Origin: an uncultured Bacteroidia bacterium
GTDB taxonomy: Bacteria; Bacteroidota; Bacteroidia; Bacteroidales; UBA932
Length of the DNA stretch: 64,000 nt
Direction: 5' to 3'
NCBI GenBank assembly: GCA_902801205.1
Contig: CADCHE010000010.1
Coordinates: 1 to 64,000 of the forward strand
The position numbers were made by a program, and so were the translations under genes. The notes beneath the pieces were generated by a model. That model saw nothing but the letters and a program-made list of their open reading frames with translations, did not search any database and was not told the DNA's origin. Numbering within the stretch: the first letter of the stretch is position 1; every line of letters begins with the position of its first letter. Positions 36,057 to 43,413 of this stretch are shown here, piece by piece.

Positions 36057-36467
36057 ATGACCATCGCAGTTGATTTCGACGGAACGATCGTCGACCACAA
36101 GTACCCTGACATCGGAAAGGAAAAACCCTTTGCGATCGATACGCTCAAGCAGCTGGCGGCCGAAGGGAACAAACTGATTCTCTGGACATCCCGCGACGGC
36201 GACCTGCTGCAGGAAGCCGTGGACTACTGCCACAAGCGCGGCCTGGATTTCTACGGGATCAACAGCAACCGGCCCGTCGGCTCGCTCTTCGAGGGCCGCT
36301 CGCTCAGCACGTCCGTGAAGGTGGTCGCCGACGTCTACATCGACGACAAGAACCTCGGCGGCCTGCCGGACTGGGGCACCATCTACGAGATGGTGAACGG
36401 ATTCCGCATGGAACGGCGGCATAAGAAACAGCACAAGAGCTTCTGGAAACGGCTTTTCGGAAAATGA
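36057..36467 (+). CDS. HAD-like hydrolase (BT0820-type small hydrolase)
   Basis: A 136-residue single-domain protein with DFDGT at residues 6-10 (nucleophile D6, acid D8), LILWTSRDG as motif II, and a DVYIDDKNLGG segment as motif IV. It lacks a cap domain. This is the BT0820-type branch of the HAD superfamily, often annotated only as a hydrolase. It follows the kinase by nine bases and overlaps the PqqD-like gene by 4 bases. A phosphatase or nucleotidase role is possible; the substrate is unknown. Confidence 0.75.
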   Translation: MTIAVDFDGTIVDHKYPDIGKEKPFAIDTLKQLAAEGNKLILWTSRDGDLLQEAVDYCHKRGLDFYGINSNRPVGSLFEGRSLSTSVKVVADVYIDDKNLGGLPDWGTIYEMVNGFRMERRHKKQHKSFWKRLFGK

Positions 36468-36724
36468 AAGTGATCGGTGAATGCACGCTCCGGGAAGTGC
36501 AGGGGAAGAAGGTCCTGCTGATTTTCGGCGGTCCCCATCCCCGCTACCTGGAGGTCAACGACTCCTTCGCCCTGTTGTGGGAGAAGGCGTCCGAAGGTGA
36601 ATTCACCGCCGACGACCTCGCTTCCGTCCTGACGCGCACCTACGGAATGGCTTCTGCGCAGGCCCGCGCAGAAGCCGATGCCACGATCGCACTCTGGAAA
36701 CAGCACCAGCTCCTGACAGAATGA
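36464..36724 (+). CDS. PqqD-like small protein
   Basis: An 86-residue protein resembling the PqqD fold: a short beta-strand region (VLLIFGGPHPRYLEVNDSFALLWEKA), then a helical half (EFTADDLASVLTRTYGMASAQARAEADATIALWKQHQLL). PqqD-like proteins act as peptide-binding chaperones in RiPP pathways, but stand-alone copies beside nucleotidyltransferases in polysaccharide loci are also common in Bacteroidales and are uncharacterised. No radical-SAM enzyme or precursor peptide is seen here. It is coupled on both sides by ATGA overlaps. Confidence 0.7.
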   Translation: MKVIGECTLREVQGKKVLLIFGGPHPRYLEVNDSFALLWEKASEGEFTADDLASVLTRTYGMASAQARAEADATIALWKQHQLLTE

Positions 36725-37755
36725 CGACCTTGTTGTTCCCCGATATGATGACCCTCGTCCGGAGCGGGCTCTTTGACAGGATGCCCTCCCCGGAAGAGTT
36801 GGAGCGCATCGCCTCCCTGGAACTCGGCCAGTGGAAAGAGATCGTGACGATGGTGCGCGAACAGACGGTCAGCGGCATCGCGAGCCACGCCGTCACGCGC
36901 ATCGCCGAGACGGTCCGCGTCCCCGACAGCATCCTCTTCAACCTGATGGCCGATGCGGAGCGGATCGCCGTCCGCAGCCGGCGCATCATCCGCACGGCGG
37001 AGAAAATCGACGAAGTGCTCTCGGCGCAGGGATTCCATCCCGTCGTCATGAAGGGCCCTGCCGTGGCCGCCTGGTATCCGAAACCGGAACTGCGGGTCAG
37101 CGGCGACATCGACCTGTACTTCCCGCCTGAAGAGATGGAACCGGTGCGGGACTGGATCTCGAAAGCCGGCCTGCCGACGAAAAAGGCGCCGGACGGCAGT
37201 TTCCATTTCGATACGGAAGGGACGGACGTCGACGTGCACGGGGCCTATTTCGACCTGCACTGCGATGCCTCGCTGCTGCCGGGCGTCCCTTCCCCGGAAG
37301 CCACGCTCCTAATGCTGTCCGCCCACATCCTCAAGCATGCCTGCGGCACCGGCGTCGGCCTGCGGCAGCTTTGCGACATGGCCATCGCCTACCACGCGCT
37401 GGACGGCCAGTATGAGCCGGATGCGCTGAAAGCGCTCTACCAGCGGACGAAGACCCTGAAATGGAACCAGCTGCTCTCCGCTTTCCTCAACACGTGGCTG
37501 GAAGCGCGGGTTCCGGACTTCGCTCCGGAGCGCCCGGTATCCCCCGCTCCGCTGGAAAAGATTGTCCTGGAAGGCGGGAACTTCGGCCATTTCGCCGCAC
37601 AGCGGCAGAAGGCGATGACGGGTTCCGAAGGCCGGCGGAAAGCGGACACCTTGCTGCGAATGCTGAGGCGGCTTCCCTTCTCGATGAAATATGCGCCCGG
37701 AGAGACGATCTCCAGGCTGCGAGCACTCACCAACGGAAACATGCGCCGCCGCTAA
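36721..37755 (+). CDS. Nucleotidyltransferase-family protein (NTP_transf_5-like)
   Basis: A 344-residue cytoplasmic protein with the polymerase-beta nucleotidyltransferase signature KGPAVAAWYP ... SGDIDLYF (metal Asp pair at about 129 and 131) and a third acidic residue in TDVDVHGAYF. The C-terminal part contains HILKHACGTGVGLRQLCDMA, characteristic of this family. It is the last gene of the polysaccharide locus and is followed by a hairpin at 37789-37818. Its biochemical role is unknown; the PqqD-like gene directly upstream suggests a protein-protein pair. Confidence 0.8.
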   Translation: MTTLLFPDMMTLVRSGLFDRMPSPEELERIASLELGQWKEIVTMVREQTVSGIASHAVTRIAETVRVPDSILFNLMADAERIAVRSRRIIRTAEKIDEVLSAQGFHPVVMKGPAVAAWYPKPELRVSGDIDLYFPPEEMEPVRDWISKAGLPTKKAPDGSFHFDTEGTDVDVHGAYFDLHCDASLLPGVPSPEATLLMLSAHILKHACGTGVGLRQLCDMAIAYHALDGQYEPDALKALYQRTKTLKWNQLLSAFLNTWLEARVPDFAPERPVSPAPLEKIVLEGGNFGHFAAQRQKAMTGSEGRRKADTLLRMLRRLPFSMKYAPGETISRLRALTNGNMRRR

Positions 37756-37788
37756 GGCTGGCAGCGACTCCTTCCGACGATTACGGCA

Positions 37789-37818
37789 ACGCCGGTTTTC
37801 CGCAACGGGAACCGGCGT
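37789..37818. terminator. Hairpin between convergent genes
   Basis: ACGCCGGTT (37789-37797) pairs exactly with AACCGGCGT (37810-37818), with further pairing possible in the loop. It lies between the end of the nucleotidyltransferase gene (plus) and the minus-strand reading frame at 37822. The T tract is weak, so efficiency is uncertain. Confidence 0.6.
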
Positions 37819-37821
37819 ATT

Positions 37822-37986
37822 CTATTTCTGAAGCTCCGCCTGGCCTTCGCCGGAGCCCGGCTCCTCGGAAGTGTCGGTCGCGGCTTCCTCTTCGCCGGAC
37901 TTCCGTTTGTCATTGTCCTTGTCGGAGACAGGCGGACGCGGGATGATGACGACCTTGGAAGGGGACTTGGGTTCGAACTTGGACAT
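37822..37986 (-). CDS. Small charged hypothetical protein
   Basis: A 54-codon frame with no recognised domain (MSKFEPKSPSKVVIIPRP at the start, then a long Lys/Asp/Glu/Ser-rich tail). It starts ten bases after the stop of the membrane protein at 37997 and could be translated from the same message. It has no Shine-Dalgarno. It sits between that gene and the convergent hairpin, and its composition is unlike a random antisense frame. The call is tentative. Confidence 0.4.
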   Translation of the reverse strand: MSKFEPKSPSKVVIIPRPPVSDKDNDKRKSGEEEAATDTSEEPGSGEGQAELQK

Positions 37987-37996
37987 GTCAGTGGTA

Positions 37997-38692
37997 TTAA
38001 GGTTGAACAGTACTCTGGCGGGAAGGGCATTCCGCCCGCTTTCCCAGGAAAGCATCGATCGCGTCGATGGCCCTGTCCAGATCGGAAACGTCCGTATACC
38101 GGTCCGGGGCGGCCTGGGCCGTCAGCCAGCGGACGGCATAGCGGCCGAAGTCCGTGCCGAGGAATCGGGGGACGGAAATGATGCCGCCGGCCGTGATCTC
38201 ACCGACGTTGGCTTCATGGACGGTCCCCTCGAAATGGGCGTTCCGCTCCGCCAGGTGGCGGTTGACGTGCGCGACCACGAGATCGCACGCATCATAGGCG
38301 CGGATGATGTCCATCGACAGAGGGGTGTTCCCCATTTTCTGGAAGAGGGAGGACATTTTGAGCAGGGAGAGGGCGTCTTGGCTGAGGGACATCGAGACAT
38401 CCGCGAGCAGCACGCCGCTGTGGTAGCTGACGGAGTCTTCCGGCACCTGCGCCAGGGCGTCTCCATGCTTCTGGAAGAAAAACGCCGAAGCGCGTTCCTG
38501 GTACAGGTAATCGCGGACAAGGGCGATGTCTTCGCGGTTGGAGGCCAGCTCCATCCGGACGAGTTCAAGGGCGTGCCGTACGTCCTTCCGGTCACGGGAC
38601 CGGTCGATCATCCCCTGGATGGCGAACGTGATGGCGATGCCGAGGATGACGGAGAGGACATTGCCCAGGAAGCTGGATACGGATTCTTTCAT
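37997..38692 (-). CDS. Membrane-anchored protein of unknown function (DUF6090-like)
   Basis: A 231-residue protein with a single N-terminal transmembrane helix (about residues 8-27, LGNVLSVILGIAITFAIQ), then a charged helical soluble region (DRSRDRKDVRHALELVRMELASNRE onward). This topology resembles the small membrane proteins grouped as DUF6090. No catalytic motif is seen. It is a separate minus-strand unit with a good Bacteroidetes promoter at 38712-38742, convergent with the polysaccharide locus. Confidence 0.6.
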   Translation of the reverse strand: MKESVSSFLGNVLSVILGIAITFAIQGMIDRSRDRKDVRHALELVRMELASNREDIALVRDYLYQERASAFFFQKHGDALAQVPEDSVSYHSGVLLADVSMSLSQDALSLLKMSSLFQKMGNTPLSMDIIRAYDACDLVVAHVNRHLAERNAHFEGTVHEANVGEITAGGIISVPRFLGTDFGRYAVRWLTAQAAPDRYTDVSDLDRAIDAIDAFLGKRAECPSRQSTVQP

Positions 38693-38711
38693 CGAAAAGC
38701 GCGTATTTTTC

Positions 38712-38742
38712 CAAAAATAGGTAATTCCTTGAAAAAGAACAA
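38712..38742 (-). promoter_or_regulatory. Promoter of the membrane protein gene at 37997
   Basis: On the minus strand TATTTTTG (38712-38719) matches the -7 element, and TTG (38740-38742) lies exactly 20 bases upstream as the -33 element. The ATG is 20 bases downstream of the -7 box. The -33 element abuts the hairpin at 38743-38790. Confidence 0.75.
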
Positions 38743-38790
38743 GAGGGTGACCAAAAAGTCAGATTGACTTAAGGTCATCCTCTTTTTTTT
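38743..38790. terminator. Strong hairpin with T tract, downstream of the transposase gene
   Basis: GAGGGTGACC (38743-38752) pairs with GGTCATCCTC (38773-38782) with one G-U pair, and an inner AGTCA/TGACT stem adds stability. Eight Ts follow on the plus strand and a mixed T-rich stretch on the minus strand. On the minus strand it would end transcripts from the transposase gene before the promoter at 38742. Confidence 0.75.
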
Positions 38791-38888
38791 GTATGATGGA
38801 GTGAGGGAGGAAGGGAGTACCCTCCCAGAGGACTCCGTTCCGCTTCGCTCCACTCCCCTTTCCCAATTTCCCTTTTCACTTTCCCCTT

Positions 38889-39860
38889 TCACTTTCCCGC
38901 GGGGAAAAGGGAATCCACAACCAGCAGGTCCAATTTCAGGACCCGTCGGATCTGCTGATTCGAAGCATGATACTTATAATGGAGTGTCCGGGCGACCGCT
39001 ATTTTCTCATCAGGATCGAGCAGCGATGGCCGGTCTACCCTGTAGTCCCTTTGACTGATCATCCTGGCAACCGGGTATATTTCCTCGTCAGACAAGACAA
39101 CCAGATCCCCCAGCCGGCACGCTTCCTCACTGTATGCTTCCATATTCTTTGAAAGCGCGTAGAAGTAATGATGCGCATCACGGAACAGCGGTTCCCCAAG
39201 GTCAAAACGGATATAACTCGCCTGCTCGATCATGTCACCCCGAACGGTCAGGTTGTCCGGAAGCGAAATCCTGCTACGGAACGACAGTTTGCGCTTTTGG
39301 CGGAAAGGTATCCTATTGAAAACCGTCCCCAGCTTTCGTTGCGCTGAATAATTGAAGTACAATGCACCCCCGCTCCAAGGATAAGAATAGGGCGTGAACC
39401 TCCGATACGCAACAAACCCGTTTCGATGTATATACGCTATTTCGTTACGCACCATCTCCAGGCTGTCGACCGCGACAGGCTCGTCACACCGAAAGGAACC
39501 AAGGTCACAAAAACGACCGCCCGATTGTAAATGTTTCCGCAACCGGTAACGAAACAACTCGACGAAGCGAAAACAACCCGAACGCTCTCCAAGAAAAAGC
39601 GCATGGATATGGTTACTCATATGCGCATCAGTCAGCACGACAAGTCCTGCCTCCTCCGCACTGATCGCCATGTTGGAAACAGAAAAACGATAATCCCTTT
39701 CAGAAAGATTCAGCACCTCCGTCGATATCCCCGGAGTAAAGACATGCCAAACTCCCCCATATCGTTGAAGCAAAGCGTTAAAATGATCCGAACATCTTTT
39801 CTCCCGGTCAGAGAAAGAAACACCGCGCGAACTGGACGCATCTGAATAGAACTTATCCAT
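38889..39860 (-). CDS. Y1 (HUH) transposase, IS200/RAYT-like
   Basis: A 323-residue protein with the HUH motif in DAHMSNHIHALFL (His at about 84 and 86) and a likely nucleophilic Tyr at about 143 in RNEIAYIHRNGFVAY, followed by PYSYPWSGG, the order seen in REP-associated tyrosine transposases. A long C-terminal region contains a helical segment with NQQIRRVL that may bind DNA. I start at the ATG at 39860; an upstream TTG adds two residues. No accessory TnpB is present. The hairpin-repeat array at 39982-40547 begins 121 bases from its start, as expected if the array is made of elements this enzyme recognises. Confidence 0.75.
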   Translation of the reverse strand: MDKFYSDASSSRGVSFSDREKRCSDHFNALLQRYGGVWHVFTPGISTEVLNLSERDYRFSVSNMAISAEEAGLVVLTDAHMSNHIHALFLGERSGCFRFVELFRYRLRKHLQSGGRFCDLGSFRCDEPVAVDSLEMVRNEIAYIHRNGFVAYRRFTPYSYPWSGGALYFNYSAQRKLGTVFNRIPFRQKRKLSFRSRISLPDNLTVRGDMIEQASYIRFDLGEPLFRDAHHYFYALSKNMEAYSEEACRLGDLVVLSDEEIYPVARMISQRDYRVDRPSLLDPDEKIAVARTLHYKYHASNQQIRRVLKLDLLVVDSLFPAGK

Positions 39861-39981
39861 TACCAATACCTAACAACTACTATCTCACGCCACCGTGGCA
39901 ATGATGATCAAAAGTGCAAATAAAAAACGGAACTGACAAATGTTTCGGTCACATTTTCTCCTCTCTCAGCAGTTGAGCGAC

Positions 39982-40547
39982 CTCCCCGGGGTGCGCTGGA
40001 CAGGGGATTCGCACCGCAGATCCGCCGACGAGTCTCCCGGAGTGCAACAGGCCGAGGTTTTGCACCTCGGACCCGCTCGAGCAATTCCACAGGCCCGCCA
40101 ACGAGCTCCCCGGGGTGCGCTGGACAGGGGATTCGCACCGCTGATCCGCCGACGAGTCTCCCGGAGTGCATTAGACCGGGGATTTGCACCGCTGATCCGC
40201 CGACTGAAGTGCGCCCCGGAGTGCATCAAACCGAGGTTTTACACCTCAGGTCCGCTCGAGCAATTCCACAGGCCCGCCAACGAGCTCCCCGGGGTGCGCT
40301 GGACAGGGGATTCGCACCGCTGATCCGCCGACGAGTCTCCCGGAGTGCAACAGGCCGAGGTTTTGCACCTCGGACCCGCTCGAGTAATTCCACGAGCCCG
40401 CCAACGAGCTCCCCGGGGTGCGCTGGACCGGGGATTTGCACCGCTGATCCGCCGACGAGTCTCCCGGAGTGCTACAGACCGAGGTTTTGCACCTCGGACC
40501 CGCTCGAGTAATTCCATGAGCCCGCCGACAAGTCTCCCCGGAGACGA
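39982..40547. repeat. Array of alternating 52-bp (A) and 72-bp (B) hairpin repeats
   Basis: Nine full units and a partial one start at 39982 (A), 40034 (B), 40106 (A), 40158 (A-like), 40212 (B-like), 40285 (A), 40337 (B), 40409 (A), 40461 (B) and 40534 (partial). Each starts with C-T-C-C-C(C)GG and contains GTGC ... GCAC arms around a CCG(A/G)GG core, forming a hairpin. The arms change in a compensating way (GTGCG/CGCAC in A, GTGCAA/TTGCAC in B), which supports a folded structure. B units also hold CCGAGG/CCTCGG. The block lies between a Y1 transposase gene and the 3' end of a tRNA. No protein is coded; frames stay open only because the units lack stop codons. Confidence 0.9.
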
Positions 40548-40572
40548 TAATCGGTGTTTCTATCCAATGAAA

Positions 40573-40608
40573 GAAAAAAAACCCTCGTAGAAGGCAATCT
40601 ACGAGGGG
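40573..40608 (-). terminator. Terminator of the tRNA-Arg transcript
   Basis: CCCTCGTAGA (40582-40591) pairs perfectly with TCTACGAGGG (40598-40607). Reading on the minus strand, the hairpin is followed by a run of eight Ts (40581-40574), so it ends transcription coming from the tRNA gene. Confidence 0.85.
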
Positions 40609-40614
40609 CAAATG

Positions 40615-40686
40615 TAGTCCCAATAGGAATCGAACCTATATTTAAGGTTTAGGAAACCTCCGTTCTATCCGTTGAACTATGGGACC
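40615..40686 (-). tRNA. tRNA-Arg, anticodon CCU
   Basis: The minus-strand sequence folds as a cloverleaf: acceptor GGTCCCA with TGGGACT (one G-U), D arm GTTC...GAAC, anticodon stem GAGGT/ACCTT with loop TTCCTAA (anticodon CCT), and T arm ATAGG-TTCGATT-CCTAT. The discriminator is A, and CCA is not encoded. A terminator follows at 40573-40608. The upstream gene on this strand is rpmF. Confidence 0.9.
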
Positions 40687-40731
40687 ATCCGGAAGGATTC
40701 CGAAAAAAAGATGAAAAGCGGGCCGGGCCGT

Positions 40732-40914
40732 TTACTCGGCGCTCTTCTCGATGATCTGACGACCCCGGTAGTAACCACATTCGGGGCAGACGTGGTGATA
40801 CATCACCGTCGCGCCGCAGTTGGAGCAGGTCGCGAGGGTAGGAACCGGAGCGAAATCGTGGGTTCTTCTCTTGTCTCTTCTCTGTTTGGAGACTTTGTGT
40901 TTCGGATGTGCCAT
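40732..40914 (-). CDS. rpmF: 50S ribosomal protein L32
   Basis: A 60-residue protein starting MAHPKHKVSKQRRDKRRTHD with a C-terminal zinc ribbon (Cys 30, 33, 43, 46 in CSNCG ... CPECG). This is the Zn-binding form of L32, a structural part of the large ribosomal subunit. It follows the DUF177 gene by 22 bases, the widespread yceD-rpmF arrangement, and both should be read from the promoter at 41501-41532. Confidence 0.97.
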   Translation of the reverse strand: MAHPKHKVSKQRRDKRRTHDFAPVPTLATCSNCGATVMYHHVCPECGYYRGRQIIEKSAE

Positions 40915-40936
40915 AGCAGTTTATTGTTTTATTGTT

Positions 40937-41473
40937 TTATTCTTCAACGCCTTTCTTTTTCATCAACTCCCCCAGGGCGGCAAAGGGAGAGGAACCTTCC
41001 TCTGGCTTCTGCTCGATGCTTTCGGAATGCAGGTGCTTCACCGCGTCGGGGTTGCACTCCCCGTCCGGATGGACGCGCTGGACCGGCAACGCCAGGCAGG
41101 CGTAGTCGTAGACCGTCTGGCTGAGGTCGAAACCGGGCAGCGAAGGGTCGGCATACACCGTTTCCCGTCCGTCCGCATCCTCTTCTTCGGCCGCCTCACC
41201 GGCGCCGAACACGATCCGGAGCGCGAATGACGAAACCACGGGCAGAACCAGGTCTTCCAGGCAGCGGTCACATACGACCGTGAGGGTTCCCTCCAAGTCA
41301 CCGTCGACCAGCAGTTCGCGGGCCGTCTTCTCGACCTCCCAGGACACCTTCACATCGGCGTCCAGCACCTCTGCATTTTCGAATTGTGCAAAGAACGTCT
41401 TCCCGGCGCTGGCGTGGAAACGGGTCCTGCCCGGCGCCAATCCATTCAAGGGAACGGTAAAAACTTCTTTCAT
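40937..41473 (-). CDS. DUF177 (YceD-like) protein
   Basis: A 178-residue protein of the DUF177/YceD family, which is linked with ribosome or 23S rRNA maturation and is almost always next to rpmF. It has a metal-knuckle-like CDRC (Cys 68 and 71) and the C-terminal helix FAALGELMKKKG. The acidic insertion around residues 90-110 is common in Bacteroidetes members. It is the first gene of its operon. Confidence 0.88.
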   Translation of the reverse strand: MKEVFTVPLNGLAPGRTRFHASAGKTFFAQFENAEVLDADVKVSWEVEKTARELLVDGDLEGTLTVVCDRCLEDLVLPVVSSFALRIVFGAGEAAEEEDADGRETVYADPSLPGFDLSQTVYDYACLALPVQRVHPDGECNPDAVKHLHSESIEQKPEEGSSPFAALGELMKKKGVEE

Positions 41474-41500
41474 CGGTTCTCAAAAACAGATTAAGGGATG

Positions 41501-41532
41501 CAAAGGTATAAAAAATTTTCCTTAATTGAAAC
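41501..41532 (-). promoter_or_regulatory. Promoter of the DUF177-rpmF operon
   Basis: On the minus strand TACCTTTG (41501-41508) is a perfect -7 element, with GTTT about 20 bases upstream as a weaker -33. It is 27 bases before the DUF177 start and lies in the gap after typA. Confidence 0.75.
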
Positions 41533-41543
41533 TTTTCAAGGGT

Positions 41544-43355
41544 TTATTCATCGTCCCCTCCACCGCCGTTGCGCTTGCGGTCCATCGGATCGAGCAAGAT
41601 CTTGCGCATGCGGATGTGGTGCGGTGTCACCTCGACGAGCTCATCCTCGCGGATATACTCCAGCATTTCCTCCAGCGACATGCGGATAGCGGGCGGCAGG
41701 AGGATCTTCTCGTCCGATCCGGCGGCACGCACATTCGACAGCTTCTTGGTCTTGCAGATGTTGATGTTGAGGTCGCGGTCGCGCGTGTGCTCGCCGACCA
41801 CCTCGCCGCAGTAGATTTCCTCACCGGGCTCGACGAAGAACTTGCCGCGGTCCAGCAGCTTGTTCATCGAGTAGGCGATCGCAGTGCCTGTCTCGAGCGA
41901 AACGAGCGAGCCGTTCGTGCGGCTTTCGATCTCGCCCTTGTACGGCTGGTATTCCTTGAAACGGTGCGCCATGATGGCCTCGCCCTGCGACGCCGTCAGC
42001 AGGTTGCTGCGCAGCCCCATCAGGCCGCGGGTCGGAATGTCGAAGGTCAGCAGGGTCCGGTCGCCGCGCGGTTCCATGTGCAGGAGGGCGCCCTTGCGGC
42101 GGGTGGCCAGTTCGATGGCGGTGCCGACGAACTGCTCGGGCACTTCGATGGACAGGTCCTCGACCGGTTCGCAGCGCTGGCCGTTGATGGTCTTGTCCAG
42201 CACCTTCGGCTGGCCGACCTGGAGTTCAAAGCCCTCGCGGCGCATCTCCTCGATGAGGACGGACAGGTGCAGGATGCCGCGGCCGTAGACGATGAAGGAA
42301 TCGGCGGTCAGGCCGGGCTTGACGCGCAGCGCCAGGTTCTTCTCAAGCTCTTTCTCCAGACGCTCCTTGATGTGGCGAGAGGTGACGAACTTGCCGTCCT
42401 TCCCGAAGAAAGGAGAGTTGTTGATGGAGAAGAGCATGCTCATCGTAGGCTCGTCGATGGAGATCGGAGGAAGTGCCTCCGGATGCTCGAAGTCGGAGAT
42501 GGTATCGCCGATCTCGAAGCCGTCGATACCGACGACGGCGCAGATGTCGCCGCAGCGGACGGCGTCGACGTTGGTCTTGCCCAGGCCGTCGAACACCATC
42601 AATTGCTTGATCTTGTGCCGCTCGACCACGTCATACCGCTTGCAGAGGCTCACCTGGGTTCCGGAAACGAGCGTACCGCGCGTGACTTTACCGACGGCGA
42701 TCCGGCCCACGTAGGGCGAATACTCCAGCGAGGTGATCTGCATCTGCGGGTTACCTTCGACGATCTTCGGCGCGGGAATCTCTTCCAGGATGGTGTCCAG
42801 CAGCGGGGTGATGTCCGCAGTGGGCTTCCGCCAGTCTTCCGACATCCAGCCCTGCTTCGCGCTGCCGTAGATGGTCTTGAACTCGAGCTGTTCCTCCGTC
42901 GCGTCAAGGGCGAACATCAGGTCGAACACCTCTTCCTGGACTTCTTCCGGACGGCAGTTCGGCTTGTCGACCTTGTTGATCACGACGATCGGCTTCTTCC
43001 CGAGCTGCAGGGCCTTGTGCAGCACGAAACGGGTCTGCGGCATGCAGCCCTCGAACGCGTCGACGAGCAGCAGCACGCCGTCCGCCATGTTGAGCACGCG
43101 CTCCACCTCGCCGCCGAAGTCGCTGTGGCCGGGGGTATCGATGATATTGATTTTGACGCCTTTGTAAGTAACGGAGACATTCTTGGCCAGGATGGTGATC
43201 CCACGCTCACGCTCGATGTCGTTGTTGTCGAGGATCAGTTGCCCGAGGTTCTCCGGATTGCGGACCAGGTTGGCCTGGTAGATCATCCGGTCCACCAGCG
43301 TCGTCTTGCCATGGTCGACATGCGCGATCAGCGCAATGTTTCTGATTTCCTGCAT
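41544..43355 (-). CDS. typA: Translational GTPase TypA/BipA
   Basis: A 603-residue translational GTPase with AHVDHGKTTLVD (G1) near residue 11, ERERGIT as switch I, DTPGHSDFGGE (G3), NKVDKPNCRPEEV (G4), then EF-G-like domains III and V and the BipA-specific C-terminal domain. It binds the 70S ribosome and aids 50S assembly and stress growth. The ATG at 43355 starts MQEIRNIALI and gives the usual length; upstream in-frame ATGs lie inside thrC. It has its own promoter at 43379-43409, so it need not be part of the thr unit. Confidence 0.97.
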   Translation of the reverse strand: MQEIRNIALIAHVDHGKTTLVDRMIYQANLVRNPENLGQLILDNNDIERERGITILAKNVSVTYKGVKINIIDTPGHSDFGGEVERVLNMADGVLLLVDAFEGCMPQTRFVLHKALQLGKKPIVVINKVDKPNCRPEEVQEEVFDLMFALDATEEQLEFKTIYGSAKQGWMSEDWRKPTADITPLLDTILEEIPAPKIVEGNPQMQITSLEYSPYVGRIAVGKVTRGTLVSGTQVSLCKRYDVVERHKIKQLMVFDGLGKTNVDAVRCGDICAVVGIDGFEIGDTISDFEHPEALPPISIDEPTMSMLFSINNSPFFGKDGKFVTSRHIKERLEKELEKNLALRVKPGLTADSFIVYGRGILHLSVLIEEMRREGFELQVGQPKVLDKTINGQRCEPVEDLSIEVPEQFVGTAIELATRRKGALLHMEPRGDRTLLTFDIPTRGLMGLRSNLLTASQGEAIMAHRFKEYQPYKGEIESRTNGSLVSLETGTAIAYSMNKLLDRGKFFVEPGEEIYCGEVVGEHTRDRDLNINICKTKKLSNVRAAGSDEKILLPPAIRMSLEEMLEYIREDELVEVTPHHIRMRKILLDPMDRKRNGGGGDDE

Positions 43356-43378
43356 AAAACACTTCTGAATAAATCCGA

Positions 43379-43409
43379 CAAATTTACGGATTTTCCGGCG
43401 AATACACAA
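43379..43409 (-). promoter_or_regulatory. typA promoter
   Basis: On the minus strand TAAATTTG (43379-43386) is a full -7 match, with TTG (43407-43409) 20 bases upstream. The -33 element lies just beyond the thrC stop codon (43414). Confidence 0.75.
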
Positions 43410-43413
43410 ATGG

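Noticed and set aside
33663-36434. Long minus-strand frames opposite the Wzc-like kinase
   Set aside because: Low-complexity products (Val/Asp/Gly/Leu-rich) that mirror GC-rich codons of the kinase gene; no domain recognised.
39982-40547. CRISPR array
   Set aside because: Units are two alternating lengths with variation inside the units and no unique spacers; no cas genes in the window.
39908-40623. Several overlapping frames across the repeat array on both strands
   Set aside because: They exist because the repeat units contain no stop codons; products are repetitive Arg/Pro/Gly-rich with no start signals, so the array is not protein coding.
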